Below, in pieces: positions 54,208 through 63,529 of a stretch of 64,000 nt of DNA (positions are counted from its first letter, which is position 1; every line of letters begins with the position of its first letter). A program made the translations under genes and the position numbers. The stretch lies in contig NZ_BMGA01000003.1 of NCBI RefSeq assembly GCF_014639535.1, positions 310,001 to 374,000 on the forward strand. The letters run 5' to 3'. Below the pieces are notes generated by a model. It was not told the DNA's origin and ran no database searches. It saw only the letters and a list, made by a program, of their open reading frames with translations. This DNA comes from Flavobacterium palustre. GTDB lineage: Bacteria; Bacteroidota; Bacteroidia; Flavobacteriales; Flavobacteriaceae.

Positions 54208-54648
54208 ATGAAAAAGAACTTATTACTAGCGGCAATATTACTTTTTGGATATTCCGTTTTTGCCCAAAACACAAACACTCTTGTCAACAATTACATTGGC
54301 GTAAAAAATGCTCTGGTTAACAGCGATGCTAAAACAGCTAAGCAAACTATCAATTCATTATACCAAAGTATCAAAGAGGAAAGCAATTTTAAACAAAAAG
54401 AAAGCTTGTTAAAATCTACCGAAAAGATGGTCAAAGCCGACAACATCGAAAAACAAAGAGAAGCCTTTAATACGGTATCAACCACTTTATGGGACATTGT
54501 AAAAAACTCCGAAAAAATCAACCATACAGTGTACTATCAATACTGCCCTATGAAAAAAGCCTATTGGTTAAGTACTGAAAAAGAAATCAAAAATCCTTAC
54601 TACGGTGCTGCCATGCTTAGTTGTGGTTCAGTTGTAGCAACAAAATAA
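54208..54648 (+). CDS. DUF3347 domain periplasmic protein
   Basis: 146 residues with a signal peptide (1-20, VFAQ). NTLVNNYIGVKNALVNSDAKTAKQ is the start of DUF3347. The C-terminus YYQYCPMKKAYWLSTEKEIKNPYYGAAMLSCGS carries Cys, Met and aromatic residues that could bind metal; the domain often accompanies CusB-type copper proteins. Function is not established. Between the HMA protein and the multicopper oxidase in the same operon. Confidence 0.83.
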   Translation: MKKNLLLAAILLFGYSVFAQNTNTLVNNYIGVKNALVNSDAKTAKQTINSLYQSIKEESNFKQKESLLKSTEKMVKADNIEKQREAFNTVSTTLWDIVKNSEKINHTVYYQYCPMKKAYWLSTEKEIKNPYYGAAMLSCGSVVATK

Positions 54649-54660
54649 CCTCATCAAAAC

Positions 54661-56937
54661 ATGATTATGAACACCATTTATTCTTTACAAAAACAGCTAT
54701 TTATAATTGTATTAGTATTCTTTACAATACAATTGACCTTTTCTCAAAAAGTAGTTCATTATGATCTTTTTGTAAAAGATACTATCGTAAACTATGCCGG
54801 AAAAGAAAAAAGAGCCATTGCTGTAAACGGTCAAATCCCCATGCCTACTCTTACTTTTACCGAAGGAGATACTGCCGAAATTGTTGTTCATAATCAACTC
54901 AAAGAGAGCACTTCTTTACATTGGCACGGTGTATTTCTTCCCAATAAAGAAGATGGTGTTCCCTATCTTACCCAAATGCCTATCCAACCCGGCGAAACAT
55001 ACACGTACCGATTTCCTATTATTCAAAATGGGACACATTGGTACCATTCACATTCCGGATTTCAGGAACAAATTGGTATGTATGGTAATTTTATAATGCT
55101 AAAAAAAACAAATGATACAACTTTCCGCAAAGGCATTGACGATTTACCTTCTATTCCCATAATTCTGAGTGAATGGACAAACCTAAAACCGGATAATATC
55201 CAGAGAATGCTGCGCAATGCCAATGACTGGGCTGCTATTAAAAAAGGTGCTACACAAAGTTATGCCGAAGCCATCAGAGAGGGACATTTTAAAACCAAAC
55301 TTACTAACGAATGGAAACGAATGTTAGCCATGGACGTGAGCGATGTGTATTACGACAAAATACTGATGAACGGTAATCCCGAAACAGTATTGAAAACTAT
55401 AAACGGAAAATCACTTAAAGCCGGCGACAAAGTGAGGTTTCGTATTGCCAATGGTGGTGCTTCTTCCTATTTCTGGCTTCGTTATGCCGGTGGAAAAATA
55501 ACGGTGGTAGCCAATGATGGAAATGATGTAAAACCCGTTGAAGTTGACCGATTGCTTATTGCAGTTTCAGAAACGTATGATGTAATTGTGACCATCCCCG
55601 AAGATGGAAAATCCTATGAATTTATGGCTACAACCGAAGACCGTACCAACTCGGCGAGTTATTTTATAGGAAATGGAACTAAAGAATACATAGCTCCTCT
55701 GCCTCGTCTCAAATATTTTGAAGGGATGAAGATGATGAACGACATGATGAAAATGAACGGTGATCTTGATGATATGGGAATGAATATGAGTCTCAATCAA
55801 ATGGATATGAATATGGTGATGTACCCTGAAATAACCGGAGAAACTAAAAAGAAAGAAGACCACAGCCAGCACAATATGGATATGGACAACAATCCCGACC
55901 GTTATAATGCAAATGCTTCAGGCGAAATTAAAACCCTAAACTATGCCATGTTACAATCGCCACATTCTACTGTACTTCCGAAAGATGCTCCGGTAAAAGA
56001 ACTCCAATTTACCCTTACGGGAAACATGAACCGATATGTGTGGAGTATGGATAATAAAATCCTTTCCGAAACCGATAAAATCCCCGTAAAAAAAGGCGAA
56101 ATACTCCGCATTACACTCTACAACAACTCGATGATGCGCCATCCTATCCATCTGCATGGCTTTGATTTTAGGCTTTTAAATGGTCAAGGCGATAATGCAC
56201 CTCTCAAAAATGTACTGGACATCATGCCAATGGAAACAGACACCATTGAATTTTTGGCAAACGAAGAAGGCGATTGGTTTTTTCATTGTCATATTTTATA
56301 CCACATGATGGCAGGAATGAATAGGGTATTTGAAGTAGGCGATTACAAAAATCCACAACTTCCCAATAAAAAAGAAGCCTATAAAATGTTGCAAAAAGAA
56401 AGTGATATGCCGCACCTGATGGCAACAAGTGATTTTGCAAACAATGGTATCGACGGAGAAGCCATGCTTCAAAAATCGCGATGGAGTTTGGGAACCGAAT
56501 GGCGATTGGGTTATAATACAATGCACGGTTATGAAACAGAAACCCACCTGGGAAGATACATTGGAAAAATGCAATGGCTAATGCCTTTTATCGGTTTTGA
56601 CTGGCGTTACCGCAAAATGGGAATCGACGAACAGGAAACGAATTTATTTAAACAAAGTAACAAAAAAGACAATCGAAGTGCTTTTAGTCTGGGAGTGATG
56701 TACACCCTTCCGATGTTAGTTAATTTTCAAACCGAAATATACCAGGACGGAATAATTCGTCTATCCTTAATGCGCGAAGACATCCCAATTTCGAAGAGAT
56801 TAAGAGCCGGATTTATGGTTAATACCGATAAAGAATACATGGTTGATTTACGCTACATCATCACTAAAAACATTGGTATTCGTTCGCATTACGACAGCGA
56901 CATGGGATTTGGCACAGGATTATCGATAAATTATTAA
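54661..56937 (+). CDS. multicopper oxidase (CopA-type) with Met-rich insert and CopB-like C-terminal domain
   Basis: 758 residues with a signal peptide (~1-29). The three cupredoxin domains carry all copper ligands: HWHG (87-90), HWYHSH (126-131), HPIHLHG (494-500) and HCHILYHMMAGM (542-553). A Met/Asp/His-rich stretch (~356-410, MMNDMMKMNGDLDDMGMNM) is a probable Cu(I)-binding site as in CueO and PcoA. Residues ~604-758 are not oxidase; alternating aromatic strands ending in LSINY look like a beta-barrel of the CopB type. It probably oxidises Cu(I) in the periplasm or at the outer membrane. The fusion is noted as unusual. Confidence 0.9.
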   Translation: MIMNTIYSLQKQLFIIVLVFFTIQLTFSQKVVHYDLFVKDTIVNYAGKEKRAIAVNGQIPMPTLTFTEGDTAEIVVHNQLKESTSLHWHGVFLPNKEDGVPYLTQMPIQPGETYTYRFPIIQNGTHWYHSHSGFQEQIGMYGNFIMLKKTNDTTFRKGIDDLPSIPIILSEWTNLKPDNIQRMLRNANDWAAIKKGATQSYAEAIREGHFKTKLTNEWKRMLAMDVSDVYYDKILMNGNPETVLKTINGKSLKAGDKVRFRIANGGASSYFWLRYAGGKITVVANDGNDVKPVEVDRLLIAVSETYDVIVTIPEDGKSYEFMATTEDRTNSASYFIGNGTKEYIAPLPRLKYFEGMKMMNDMMKMNGDLDDMGMNMSLNQMDMNMVMYPEITGETKKKEDHSQHNMDMDNNPDRYNANASGEIKTLNYAMLQSPHSTVLPKDAPVKELQFTLTGNMNRYVWSMDNKILSETDKIPVKKGEILRITLYNNSMMRHPIHLHGFDFRLLNGQGDNAPLKNVLDIMPMETDTIEFLANEEGDWFFHCHILYHMMAGMNRVFEVGDYKNPQLPNKKEAYKMLQKESDMPHLMATSDFANNGIDGEAMLQKSRWSLGTEWRLGYNTMHGYETETHLGRYIGKMQWLMPFIGFDWRYRKMGIDEQETNLFKQSNKKDNRSAFSLGVMYTLPMLVNFQTEIYQDGIIRLSLMREDIPISKRLRAGFMVNTDKEYMVDLRYIITKNIGIRSHYDSDMGFGTGLSINY

Positions 56938-57009
56938 AATATCCACTAAAGTTTTCGTTTCCTATCCGATATAATCCAAGATACTTTTTTAATAAAGTAT
57001 AAGAATAGC

Positions 57010-57017
57010 TATCTTTG
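57010..57017 (+). promoter_or_regulatory. -7 element of ilvD
   Basis: TATCTTTG matches TAnnTTTG, 35 nt before the ATG. Confidence 0.6.
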
Positions 57018-57052
57018 CGCCCGAAAAAAATAATCATACAAAAAGACATAGC

Positions 57053-58741
57053 ATGAGAAGTGATGAAGTAAAAAAAGGACATCAAAGAACCCCGCATAGA
57101 TCATTATTTAGAGCAACAGGATTAGTTGATGAGGATTTTGACAAACCATTTATTGGTGTTGCCAATTCTTATATCGAGATTATTCCAGGACACTTTTTTC
57201 TGGACAGAGTTTCCAGAGTGATCAAAGAAGAAATCAAAGCTAATGGTTGTGTGCCTTTTGAATTCAACACAATTGGTGTAGATGACGGTATTGCGATGGG
57301 TCATGATGGGATGCTTTTTTCTTTGCCTTCAAGAGAAATCATCGCTAACTCTATCGAAACGGTAATGAATGCACACAAGTTAGATGCTATGATTGCTATT
57401 CCTAACTGTGATAAAATTGTTCCCGGAATGATTATGGGAGCTTTAAGAGTAGATGTCCCAACCATTTTTGTGAGTGGTGGACCAATGAAAAAAGGGCATA
57501 CTAAAGACGGAGTGCCTATCGATTTAGCTACAGCTTTTGAAGCGGTTGGGAAACACGAATTAGGTGAAATCACCGATGAGGAATTAAAAGACATTGAGTG
57601 TAACGCTTGTCCTTCCGGTGGAAGTTGTTCCGGTATGTTTACAGCCAATTCGATGAATACCTTAATGGAAGCTATGGGAATTGCACTTCCTGGAAACGGA
57701 ACTATTTTAGCATTGACTAAAGAGCGTGAAGAATTATACAGACAAGCTGCAAGAAGAATTTGCGAAATTGCAAAAGACAGCGCAAAAACTGAAAAATTCA
57801 AATTAAGAAATATCCTTAACGAAAATGCAGTGCGAAATGCTTTTGCAGTAGATATGGCAATGGGAGGAAGTTCGAATACCGTATTGCACATGCTTGCTAT
57901 TGCTAAAGAAGCGAATGTTGATTTCAATTTGGAAGACATTAATAAAATCTCAAAAAGAGTTTCTCATATTGCTAAAATCTCTCCAAGTTTATCTACGGTT
58001 CACATGGAAGATATCAATACTGCCGGTGGTGTAAATGCAGTTATGAAAGAAATGACTAAAAGAGGTGATGATATCCTGTTAGACAACCTGACTATTACAG
58101 GAGAAACAATCTTGGAAAAAATCAAAGATGCTTACATCAAAGACACTAATATTATCCACACTATAGACAATCCTTATTCTCAGGTAGGTGGATTAGCTGT
58201 TTTATACGGTAATTTAGCCGAGCAAGGTGCGGTTATTAAAACGGCTGGTATTACCGGAGACCGCGTATTCACTGGTAAGGCTGTTTGCTTTGACGGACAA
58301 CCGGAAGCTATCGAAGGAATTTTAGGCGGAAAAGTAAAAGCAGGTAATGTAGTTGTTATTCGTTATGAAGGTCCTAAAGGTGGTCCTGGTATGCAGGAAA
58401 TGCTGGCTCCAACTTCATTAATCATGGGAATGGGATTAGGAAATTCGGTTGCATTAATCACTGACGGACGTTTTAGCGGAGCAACTCGTGGAGCATCAAT
58501 TGGTCACGTATCTCCGGAAGCTGCCGAAGGTGGAATGATTGGTTTATTAAAAGACGGAGACGAAATCCACATCGACGTAGATCAATATATTTTATCAGTA
58601 GATTTGACTGATGAAGAAATTGCCAAAAGAAAAGCAGAATTTGTTCCTCTTAAAAAAGAATTAACTTCTAGATGGTTAGGACAATACCGTTCGTTAGTAA
58701 CCAATGCCAGTAATGGTGCTGTTTTAAAATCGGATTTATAG
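57053..58741 (+). CDS. ilvD: dihydroxy-acid dehydratase
   Basis: 562 residues. [10 protein letters not shown] (Cys119) and [19 protein letters not shown] (Cys183-192) hold the Fe-S ligands. The N-terminal cluster ligand of [2Fe-2S] enzymes is replaced by PGH (EIIPGHFF), the pattern of the oxygen-sensitive [4Fe-4S] E. coli type. GRFSGATRG and GHVSPEA near the end bind substrate. It makes keto acids for valine, leucine and isoleucine. No other ilv gene follows; a terminator does. Confidence 0.95.
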   Translation: MRSDEVKKGHQRTPHRSLFRATGLVDEDFDKPFIGVANSYIEIIPGHFFLDRVSRVIKEEIKANGCVPFEFNTIGVDDGIAMGHDGMLFSLPSREIIANSIETVMNAHKLDAMIAIPNCDKIVPGMIMGALRVDVPTIFVSGGPMKKGHTKDGVPIDLATAFEAVGKHELGEITDEELKDIECNACPSGGSCSGMFTANSMNTLMEAMGIALPGNGTILALTKEREELYRQAARRICEIAKDSAKTEKFKLRNILNENAVRNAFAVDMAMGGSSNTVLHMLAIAKEANVDFNLEDINKISKRVSHIAKISPSLSTVHMEDINTAGGVNAVMKEMTKRGDDILLDNLTITGETILEKIKDAYIKDTNIIHTIDNPYSQVGGLAVLYGNLAEQGAVIKTAGITGDRVFTGKAVCFDGQPEAIEGILGGKVKAGNVVVIRYEGPKGGPGMQEMLAPTSLIMGMGLGNSVALITDGRFSGATRGASIGHVSPEAAEGGMIGLLKDGDEIHIDVDQYILSVDLTDEEIAKRKAEFVPLKKELTSRWLGQYRSLVTNASNGAVLKSDL

Positions 58742-58786
58742 TTTTTATAAATTGAAAGATTGAAATAACAATCTTTTAAAAATACG

Positions 58787-58830
58787 AAACCTCGTTTTCC
58801 TCATTCTTTTGAGAGAAAACGAGGTTTTTT
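58787..58830 (+). terminator. ilvD terminator
   Basis: AAACCTCGTTTTC and GAAAACGAGGTTT form a perfect 13-bp stem, followed by T residues. Confidence 0.9.
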
Positions 58831-58921
58831 TATTCAAAAAAACTAAAAAGCTGTCATTAACAAAACGAAGTACAATAGATTTAAAAATACAACTTTTCCT
58901 ATTTACAATTCACTATTTTAT

Positions 58922-58929
58922 TATATTTG
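58922..58929 (+). promoter_or_regulatory. -7 element of the DUF6146 gene
   Basis: TATATTTG matches TAnnTTTG, 54 nt before the ATG. Confidence 0.5.
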
Positions 58930-58983
58930 AAGAGAATAACAGCTATCTTATTTAACTAATTTAAACACTTATTATCTTTTAAC

Positions 58984-59454
58984 ATGAAAAAAATAATTAT
59001 TTTAGGAATATTTGCGTTGATAGGATGTGCAACAAAACAAAAGCCTGCTACAACTGATACTGACAAAGGTGTTGGAGATACCCGAACAAAAGCAGTCGAA
59101 TACATCAATGAGGACACCTATTTATTAACTGAAATGGCTGATGATAAAACATACGGATATGACAAATCAAATCCTGTAAAAGTTGGCGGAGCACGTGAAA
59201 GCAGTGGTCCCAGAAATGAAAGAAGATTTTTAAACGCCTTATTTGGTCCTAATGACAAAAAGATGACCTACTACAGAGCCGGCAGTTGCTGTGCGTTTAA
59301 AACACCAAATGGTTTCAGCAATATTGGTATGCTTGACAGATATCGAATAACCGAAATAGGCAGTAAAGACACTCTTGACATTTACATCAACATGTATGAT
59401 ACAGGCGATTTAAAAATCCCTGTTGGACTTAAGGCAAAAGAAAAAACAAAATAA
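58984..59454 (+). CDS. DUF6146 family lipoprotein
   Basis: 156 residues. A lipoprotein signal with LIGCAT (Cys15) places it in the outer or inner membrane. VEYINEDTYLLTEMADDKTYGYDKSNPVKVGG and the conserved YRAGSCCAFKTPNG are the family core, with a Cys pair. No function is known for the family. The PH-domain-like gene follows 36 nt later. Confidence 0.75.
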   Translation: MKKIIILGIFALIGCATKQKPATTDTDKGVGDTRTKAVEYINEDTYLLTEMADDKTYGYDKSNPVKVGGARESSGPRNERRFLNALFGPNDKKMTYYRAGSCCAFKTPNGFSNIGMLDRYRITEIGSKDTLDIYINMYDTGDLKIPVGLKAKEKTK

Positions 59455-59490
59455 AGAATATTTTTTAACACAATAACTTAAAGCAACAAT

Positions 59491-59871
59491 ATGGGATTAT
59501 TTTCAGCATTACTTGGAAACGCAGGAACGGTTAGCCAGGAAGATTTACTAAAAGATTACGGAAAATTATTAATCAGTGGAGAAGAAATTGAATTAGGATT
59601 CAAACTCATCAGAGATGTATTTATTTTCACTAACAAAAGACTGATTCTGGTTGACAAACAAGGTCTGACAGCCAGCAAAATCGAATACCAATCGATTTCA
59701 TACAAAAGTATTTCACGTTTCAGCATTGAAACTGCCGGAACTTTTGATTTGGAAGCCGAATTGAAAATTTGGGTTTCCAGTGAACAGCATCCCAGCATTA
59801 AAAAACAATTCAACAAATCAGTGAATGTTTATGATGTACACAATGTATTAGCAACACACGTTTTAAAATAA
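59491..59871 (+). CDS. PH-domain-like protein (bacterial PH, YvbH-like)
   Basis: 126 residues. SGEEIELGFKLIRDVFIFTNKRLILVDKQGLTASKIEYQSISYKSISRFSIE is the typical bacterial PH-like pattern (beta strands followed by the YxSIxRFxIE segment). No signal peptide or membrane segment. Role unknown. A terminator shared with guaB follows. Confidence 0.8.
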   Translation: MGLFSALLGNAGTVSQEDLLKDYGKLLISGEEIELGFKLIRDVFIFTNKRLILVDKQGLTASKIEYQSISYKSISRFSIETAGTFDLEAELKIWVSSEQHPSIKKQFNKSVNVYDVHNVLATHVLK

Positions 59872-59893
59872 CACTTCTGCTTTTACAGAAAAC

Positions 59894-59934
59894 AAAAAAG
59901 CTGTCTTAAAGTTTCAACTTCAAGACAGCTTTTT
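59894..59934. terminator. bidirectional terminator between PH-like gene and guaB
   Basis: AAAAAGCTGTCTTAAAG and CTTCAAGACAGCTTTTT form a long stem with one mismatch. A residues on the left and T residues on the right allow use in both directions. Confidence 0.85.
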
Positions 59935-59955
59935 CTATGATTTTTAGCTTAAAAA

Positions 59956-61428
59956 TTATCTGGAATAATTTGGAGCTTCTTTAGTAATAGTTACGTTATG
60001 AGGATGACTTTCAGAAATTCCGCTTGACGTTAAACGTACAAAACGTCCTGTTTCCTGCAAAGTCGCAATATCTTTAGAACCACAGTAACCCATACCTGCA
60101 CGAAGTCCTCCAACGAATTGTAACATACTTTCGTTTAATTCTCCTTTGTAAGGCACACGACCTACAATTCCTTCCGGAACTAATTTCTTAACGTCGTCTT
60201 CTACATCCTGGAAATAACGGTCTTTAGAACCGGTTTGCATCGCTTCAACAGATCCCATTCCACGGTAAGATTTGAATTTTCTTCCTTCGAAAATAATCGT
60301 TTCTCCCGGAGATTCTTTCGTTCCGGCTAAAAGCGAACCTAACATCACACAGTCTGCTCCGGCAGCAATTGCTTTAGGAATATCTCCTGTATAACGAATT
60401 CCTCCATCAGCAATTACTGGAACACCTGAACCTTTAATAGCAGCAGCCACTTCTAAAACCGCTGAAAATTGTGGGAATCCAACACCGGCTACAATACGTG
60501 TAGTACAAATAGAACCCGGTCCGATTCCTACTTTTACACCGTCAGCTCCATTTTGAACTAAATATTGCGCTGCTTCCGGAGTCGCAATATTTCCAACAAT
60601 AACATCTAAATCAGGAAATTGAGCTTTAACTAATTTTAAAACATCAACCACACCTTTAGTATGTCCGTGAGCCGTATCAATAATTACAGCGTCAACACCT
60701 GCATTGACTAAAGCAGTAGCTCTTTCAACTGCATCGGCAGTAACACCTAAAGCAGCAGCTACACGCAAACGTCCGTATTTATCTTTGTTAGCATTTGGTT
60801 TTTGATTCAATTTAGTAATATCTCTAAATGTAATCAAACCTACTAATTTATTGTCTTTGTCTATTACAGGAAGTTTTTCGATTTTATGTCCTTGCAAAAC
60901 TACTTCTGCTTCTTGTAACGAAGTTCCTTCGGCTACAGTAACTAAATTATCTTTAGTCATCACCTCAACGATAGGTCTTGTTGTATTTTTTTCAAAACGC
61001 AAATCACGGTTGGTAACAATTCCTTTTAATGTTTGATTTTCATCAACAACCGGAATTCCACCGATACCGTATTCTTTCATTGCTGATTTTGCATCAGCAA
61101 CAGTAGCAGTAAGCGGTAAAGTAACAGGATCGATAATCATACCTGATTCGGCACGTTTTACTTTACGTACTTTAGCAGCTTGCTGCTCAATAGTCATATT
61201 TTTATGTAAAACACCAATCCCTCCTTCTTGTGCCATAGCAATAGCCATAGAACTTTCGGTTACGGTATCCATAGCAGCAGATACAATAGGAACGTTAAGT
61301 GTTATGTTTCTTGAGAATTTTGTTTTGATACTCACTTCGCGAGGAAGCACCTGTGAGTAATTAGGAACTAATAATACATCATCGTAAGTTAAACCTTCGC
61401 CGATAATCTTGGAGTTGTGTGCTATCAT
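59956..61428 (-). CDS. guaB: IMP dehydrogenase
   Basis: 490 residues. TIM barrel with a two-CBS Bateman module inserted at ~95-205. Catalytic Cys308 in [13 protein letters not shown], phosphate loop [10 protein letters not shown], and the flap sequence around SKDRYFQD. C-terminal [11 protein letters not shown] is present. It oxidises IMP to XMP with NAD, the first committed GMP step. Regulated by the Bateman module in the family. Monocistronic. Confidence 0.97.
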   Translation of the reverse strand: MIAHNSKIIGEGLTYDDVLLVPNYSQVLPREVSIKTKFSRNITLNVPIVSAAMDTVTESSMAIAMAQEGGIGVLHKNMTIEQQAAKVRKVKRAESGMIIDPVTLPLTATVADAKSAMKEYGIGGIPVVDENQTLKGIVTNRDLRFEKNTTRPIVEVMTKDNLVTVAEGTSLQEAEVVLQGHKIEKLPVIDKDNKLVGLITFRDITKLNQKPNANKDKYGRLRVAAALGVTADAVERATALVNAGVDAVIIDTAHGHTKGVVDVLKLVKAQFPDLDVIVGNIATPEAAQYLVQNGADGVKVGIGPGSICTTRIVAGVGFPQFSAVLEVAAAIKGSGVPVIADGGIRYTGDIPKAIAAGADCVMLGSLLAGTKESPGETIIFEGRKFKSYRGMGSVEAMQTGSKDRYFQDVEDDVKKLVPEGIVGRVPYKGELNESMLQFVGGLRAGMGYCGSKDIATLQETGRFVRLTSSGISESHPHNVTITKEAPNYSR

Positions 61429-61454
61429 GTTGCAATTTCTAGTTGAATTGCGTG

Positions 61455-61462
61455 CAAATATA
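61455..61462 (-). promoter_or_regulatory. -7 element of guaB
   Basis: On the minus strand TATATTTG matches TAnnTTTG, 26 nt before the ATG. Confidence 0.6.
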
Positions 61463-61510
61463 GCAAATTATTTTGATTTTTTATAATTCAAAATCCAATT
61501 AATTTAAAGC

Positions 61511-62914
61511 TCAATAAGGAGGTTCGTTGCTGTCTGCAAAAATAAAATTAAATCCAAATTGAAACGAAAGACTATTAGCTTTAGAAACATCGCGGTACTC
61601 CAATAAATTATCCGCCATAAAATACATATTGAATTTCCCCAGATTTGCCGATAAGCCTAAGCCTATATTTGTATAAGAATAGGAATCCAATGTATAAGTA
61701 GCTTTAATCTGTAACTTATCTGAAACATTTCTCTGATAAAAACCAGTCAAAGCAGTAATAGGCAATCTTGGTGTACTCATCATAAAAAACTGGGCTCCTA
61801 CAGCATTTTTATAGCGTTTTTCAGTTGCTGTACACACACAATCTTCATCGGTAGCCGTTCCAAATGAATACTGATAGGAAGCATTTAGTTTTACAGGTCG
61901 CCAGGTGGTGTATTTGTTATACAAGGTATCTAAAGGAATCGCCTCATTGAAATCATCATAAACACTGTCTGGATCATCCGTATCTGAGAAGTTAGGATTA
62001 TTTCCTTCGTACTTATAATAACCTTTAAAAGTATAATTCTGAACATCTTTACTGTGATTTATAAAACCAACATCTAAAATACTCCCCGTAATCTGGATAT
62101 TTTTTTTAGGATAATAGGTAAATCCTAAATCAAATCCCAATCCCATATCGCCTCCCAGTAAAAATTGTTTTTGCACATCAGCAGCTACATCACCATCATA
62201 ATTATCGTCTAAATATTTTGAAATCCCGGAAGTATTCAGGGATAAATTGGAGTTAATTTCCTGATTGTAAACGGTGGTTGTAGGGTTTACTGTTGTTGTA
62301 ATCGAACCTGAATTTTGAGTTGTAGTAGCATTAAAACCACTGAAATAAATTTTACCTCTTGCTCCTACTATCAGTTTTTCAGAAATATTTTTATGATAAC
62401 CCAGATGCAAAACAGAAACCATTTCGGATTTCATGCTCAAATCACCCAGATTGAAAGATTTACCAATATAATTCTGATTTCCGTCTAATGCTAAAATGGC
62501 TAAATCCTTTGGCACATAAGCAAACAAATCAAATTCCTGATACATTCCGAATGAAAGATAACCTTTGTCTTCGAGCCAGTCTCCTAATTTGATTCCGCCA
62601 TTAAAGATTTCGATTTGTTCATTTATGGCTCCATGATCATTTCTATTTGTAGAATAAACCACATTTCGCAACTTCTGATTGAAATCGACTCCGTCATTGG
62701 CAAATAAATCATAAACCGAAAATCCGGTCGAACCTACTTTAAAAGACATTCCGGAGAGCAAAGGAACACCAAAATAATACTTGTATTTGAAATCAGCTCC
62801 CGGATTCAACATCATCGATTGAGGAACTGAAGTTAAATTATATAAAATTTGCTTATTTTGAGAAAAACAAGTAGTCACAATGAGTAACATCAGGAGTAAA
62901 AAACTTTTTCTCAT
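61511..62914 (-). CDS. DUF5723 family outer-membrane beta-barrel protein
   Basis: 467 residues with a signal peptide (1-18, CFSQ). SVPQSMMLNPGADFKYKYYFGVPLLSG at the start and repeated amphipathic strands (FEYQRNVSDKLQIKATYTLDSYSYTN-like) to a terminal FGFNFIFADS indicate a beta-barrel similar to PorP/SprF relatives; I believe the family name is DUF5723. Function unknown. Its start overlaps the stop of the upstream lipoprotein gene by one base, so translation is coupled. Confidence 0.72.
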   Translation of the reverse strand: MRKSFLLLMLLIVTTCFSQNKQILYNLTSVPQSMMLNPGADFKYKYYFGVPLLSGMSFKVGSTGFSVYDLFANDGVDFNQKLRNVVYSTNRNDHGAINEQIEIFNGGIKLGDWLEDKGYLSFGMYQEFDLFAYVPKDLAILALDGNQNYIGKSFNLGDLSMKSEMVSVLHLGYHKNISEKLIVGARGKIYFSGFNATTTQNSGSITTTVNPTTTVYNQEINSNLSLNTSGISKYLDDNYDGDVAADVQKQFLLGGDMGLGFDLGFTYYPKKNIQITGSILDVGFINHSKDVQNYTFKGYYKYEGNNPNFSDTDDPDSVYDDFNEAIPLDTLYNKYTTWRPVKLNASYQYSFGTATDEDCVCTATEKRYKNAVGAQFFMMSTPRLPITALTGFYQRNVSDKLQIKATYTLDSYSYTNIGLGLSANLGKFNMYFMADNLLEYRDVSKANSLSFQFGFNFIFADSNEPPY

Positions 62915-63465
62915 TATATTTCCAAATAAACAGTGGCACTGGAACGTAAAACAAGATTTCCGGCACTACTTGTATTCAAAGCCGAACCTTGCCCTATCAT
63001 TACCAAAAAACGCATTTTTCTGGTTCTTTTAAGCAATTCCAATCTTGCATTTTCAAAAACTTCTGTTCTTGTAATCGTATTTGTGTTACCGGAATAAGCC
63101 GGAATATTAAAATTCATAGTCGTCAACGCATTGTCATTAGCATCTAATAAAACAATACTAAGAGAAAATGAACGATTAATGGTATTGCTAATTTCAAAAT
63201 GAAAATCAGCTCTTTGCAAATAACTATTAAAATATTTATCTCTAAATATGTCAAATTCCTGTTCATCATAAGCCCATTGAACAGGCAAACCTCCATTAGC
63301 TGCAAAAACTTCTGCGGGAACATCAAAATAGCTTAAATTTCCCTCAATGACAGGGGTTAATTTCAAATCGTTGGCCTGATTGAAATCTAAATCACTGGAA
63401 CAGGATAAAGAGCACATTAACAAAAGTGCCAGACTCAATACTTTTATAAAATGATATTTCCTCAT
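62914..63465 (-). CDS. hypothetical exported or lipoprotein, partner of DUF5723
   Basis: 183 residues from the ATG at 63465; 7 more codons are open upstream. The N-terminus (ALLLMCSLSCSS) is hydrophobic and ends in Cys, suggesting lipidation, although the motif is not a perfect lipobox. NRSFSLSIVLLDANDNALTTMNF and RKMRFLVMIG look like beta strands of a sandwich. No family recognised. It overlaps the DUF5723 gene by one base and probably forms a surface complex with it. Confidence 0.65.
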   Translation of the reverse strand: MRKYHFIKVLSLALLLMCSLSCSSDLDFNQANDLKLTPVIEGNLSYFDVPAEVFAANGGLPVQWAYDEQEFDIFRDKYFNSYLQRADFHFEISNTINRSFSLSIVLLDANDNALTTMNFNIPAYSGNTNTITRTEVFENARLELLKRTRKMRFLVMIGQGSALNTSSAGNLVLRSSATVYLEI

Positions 63466-63529
63466 CTTTTTGATTACAAATTTCAATTTAAGTAAACGAT
63501 TAGTAACAGCATTATTTCAATTGTATCTA

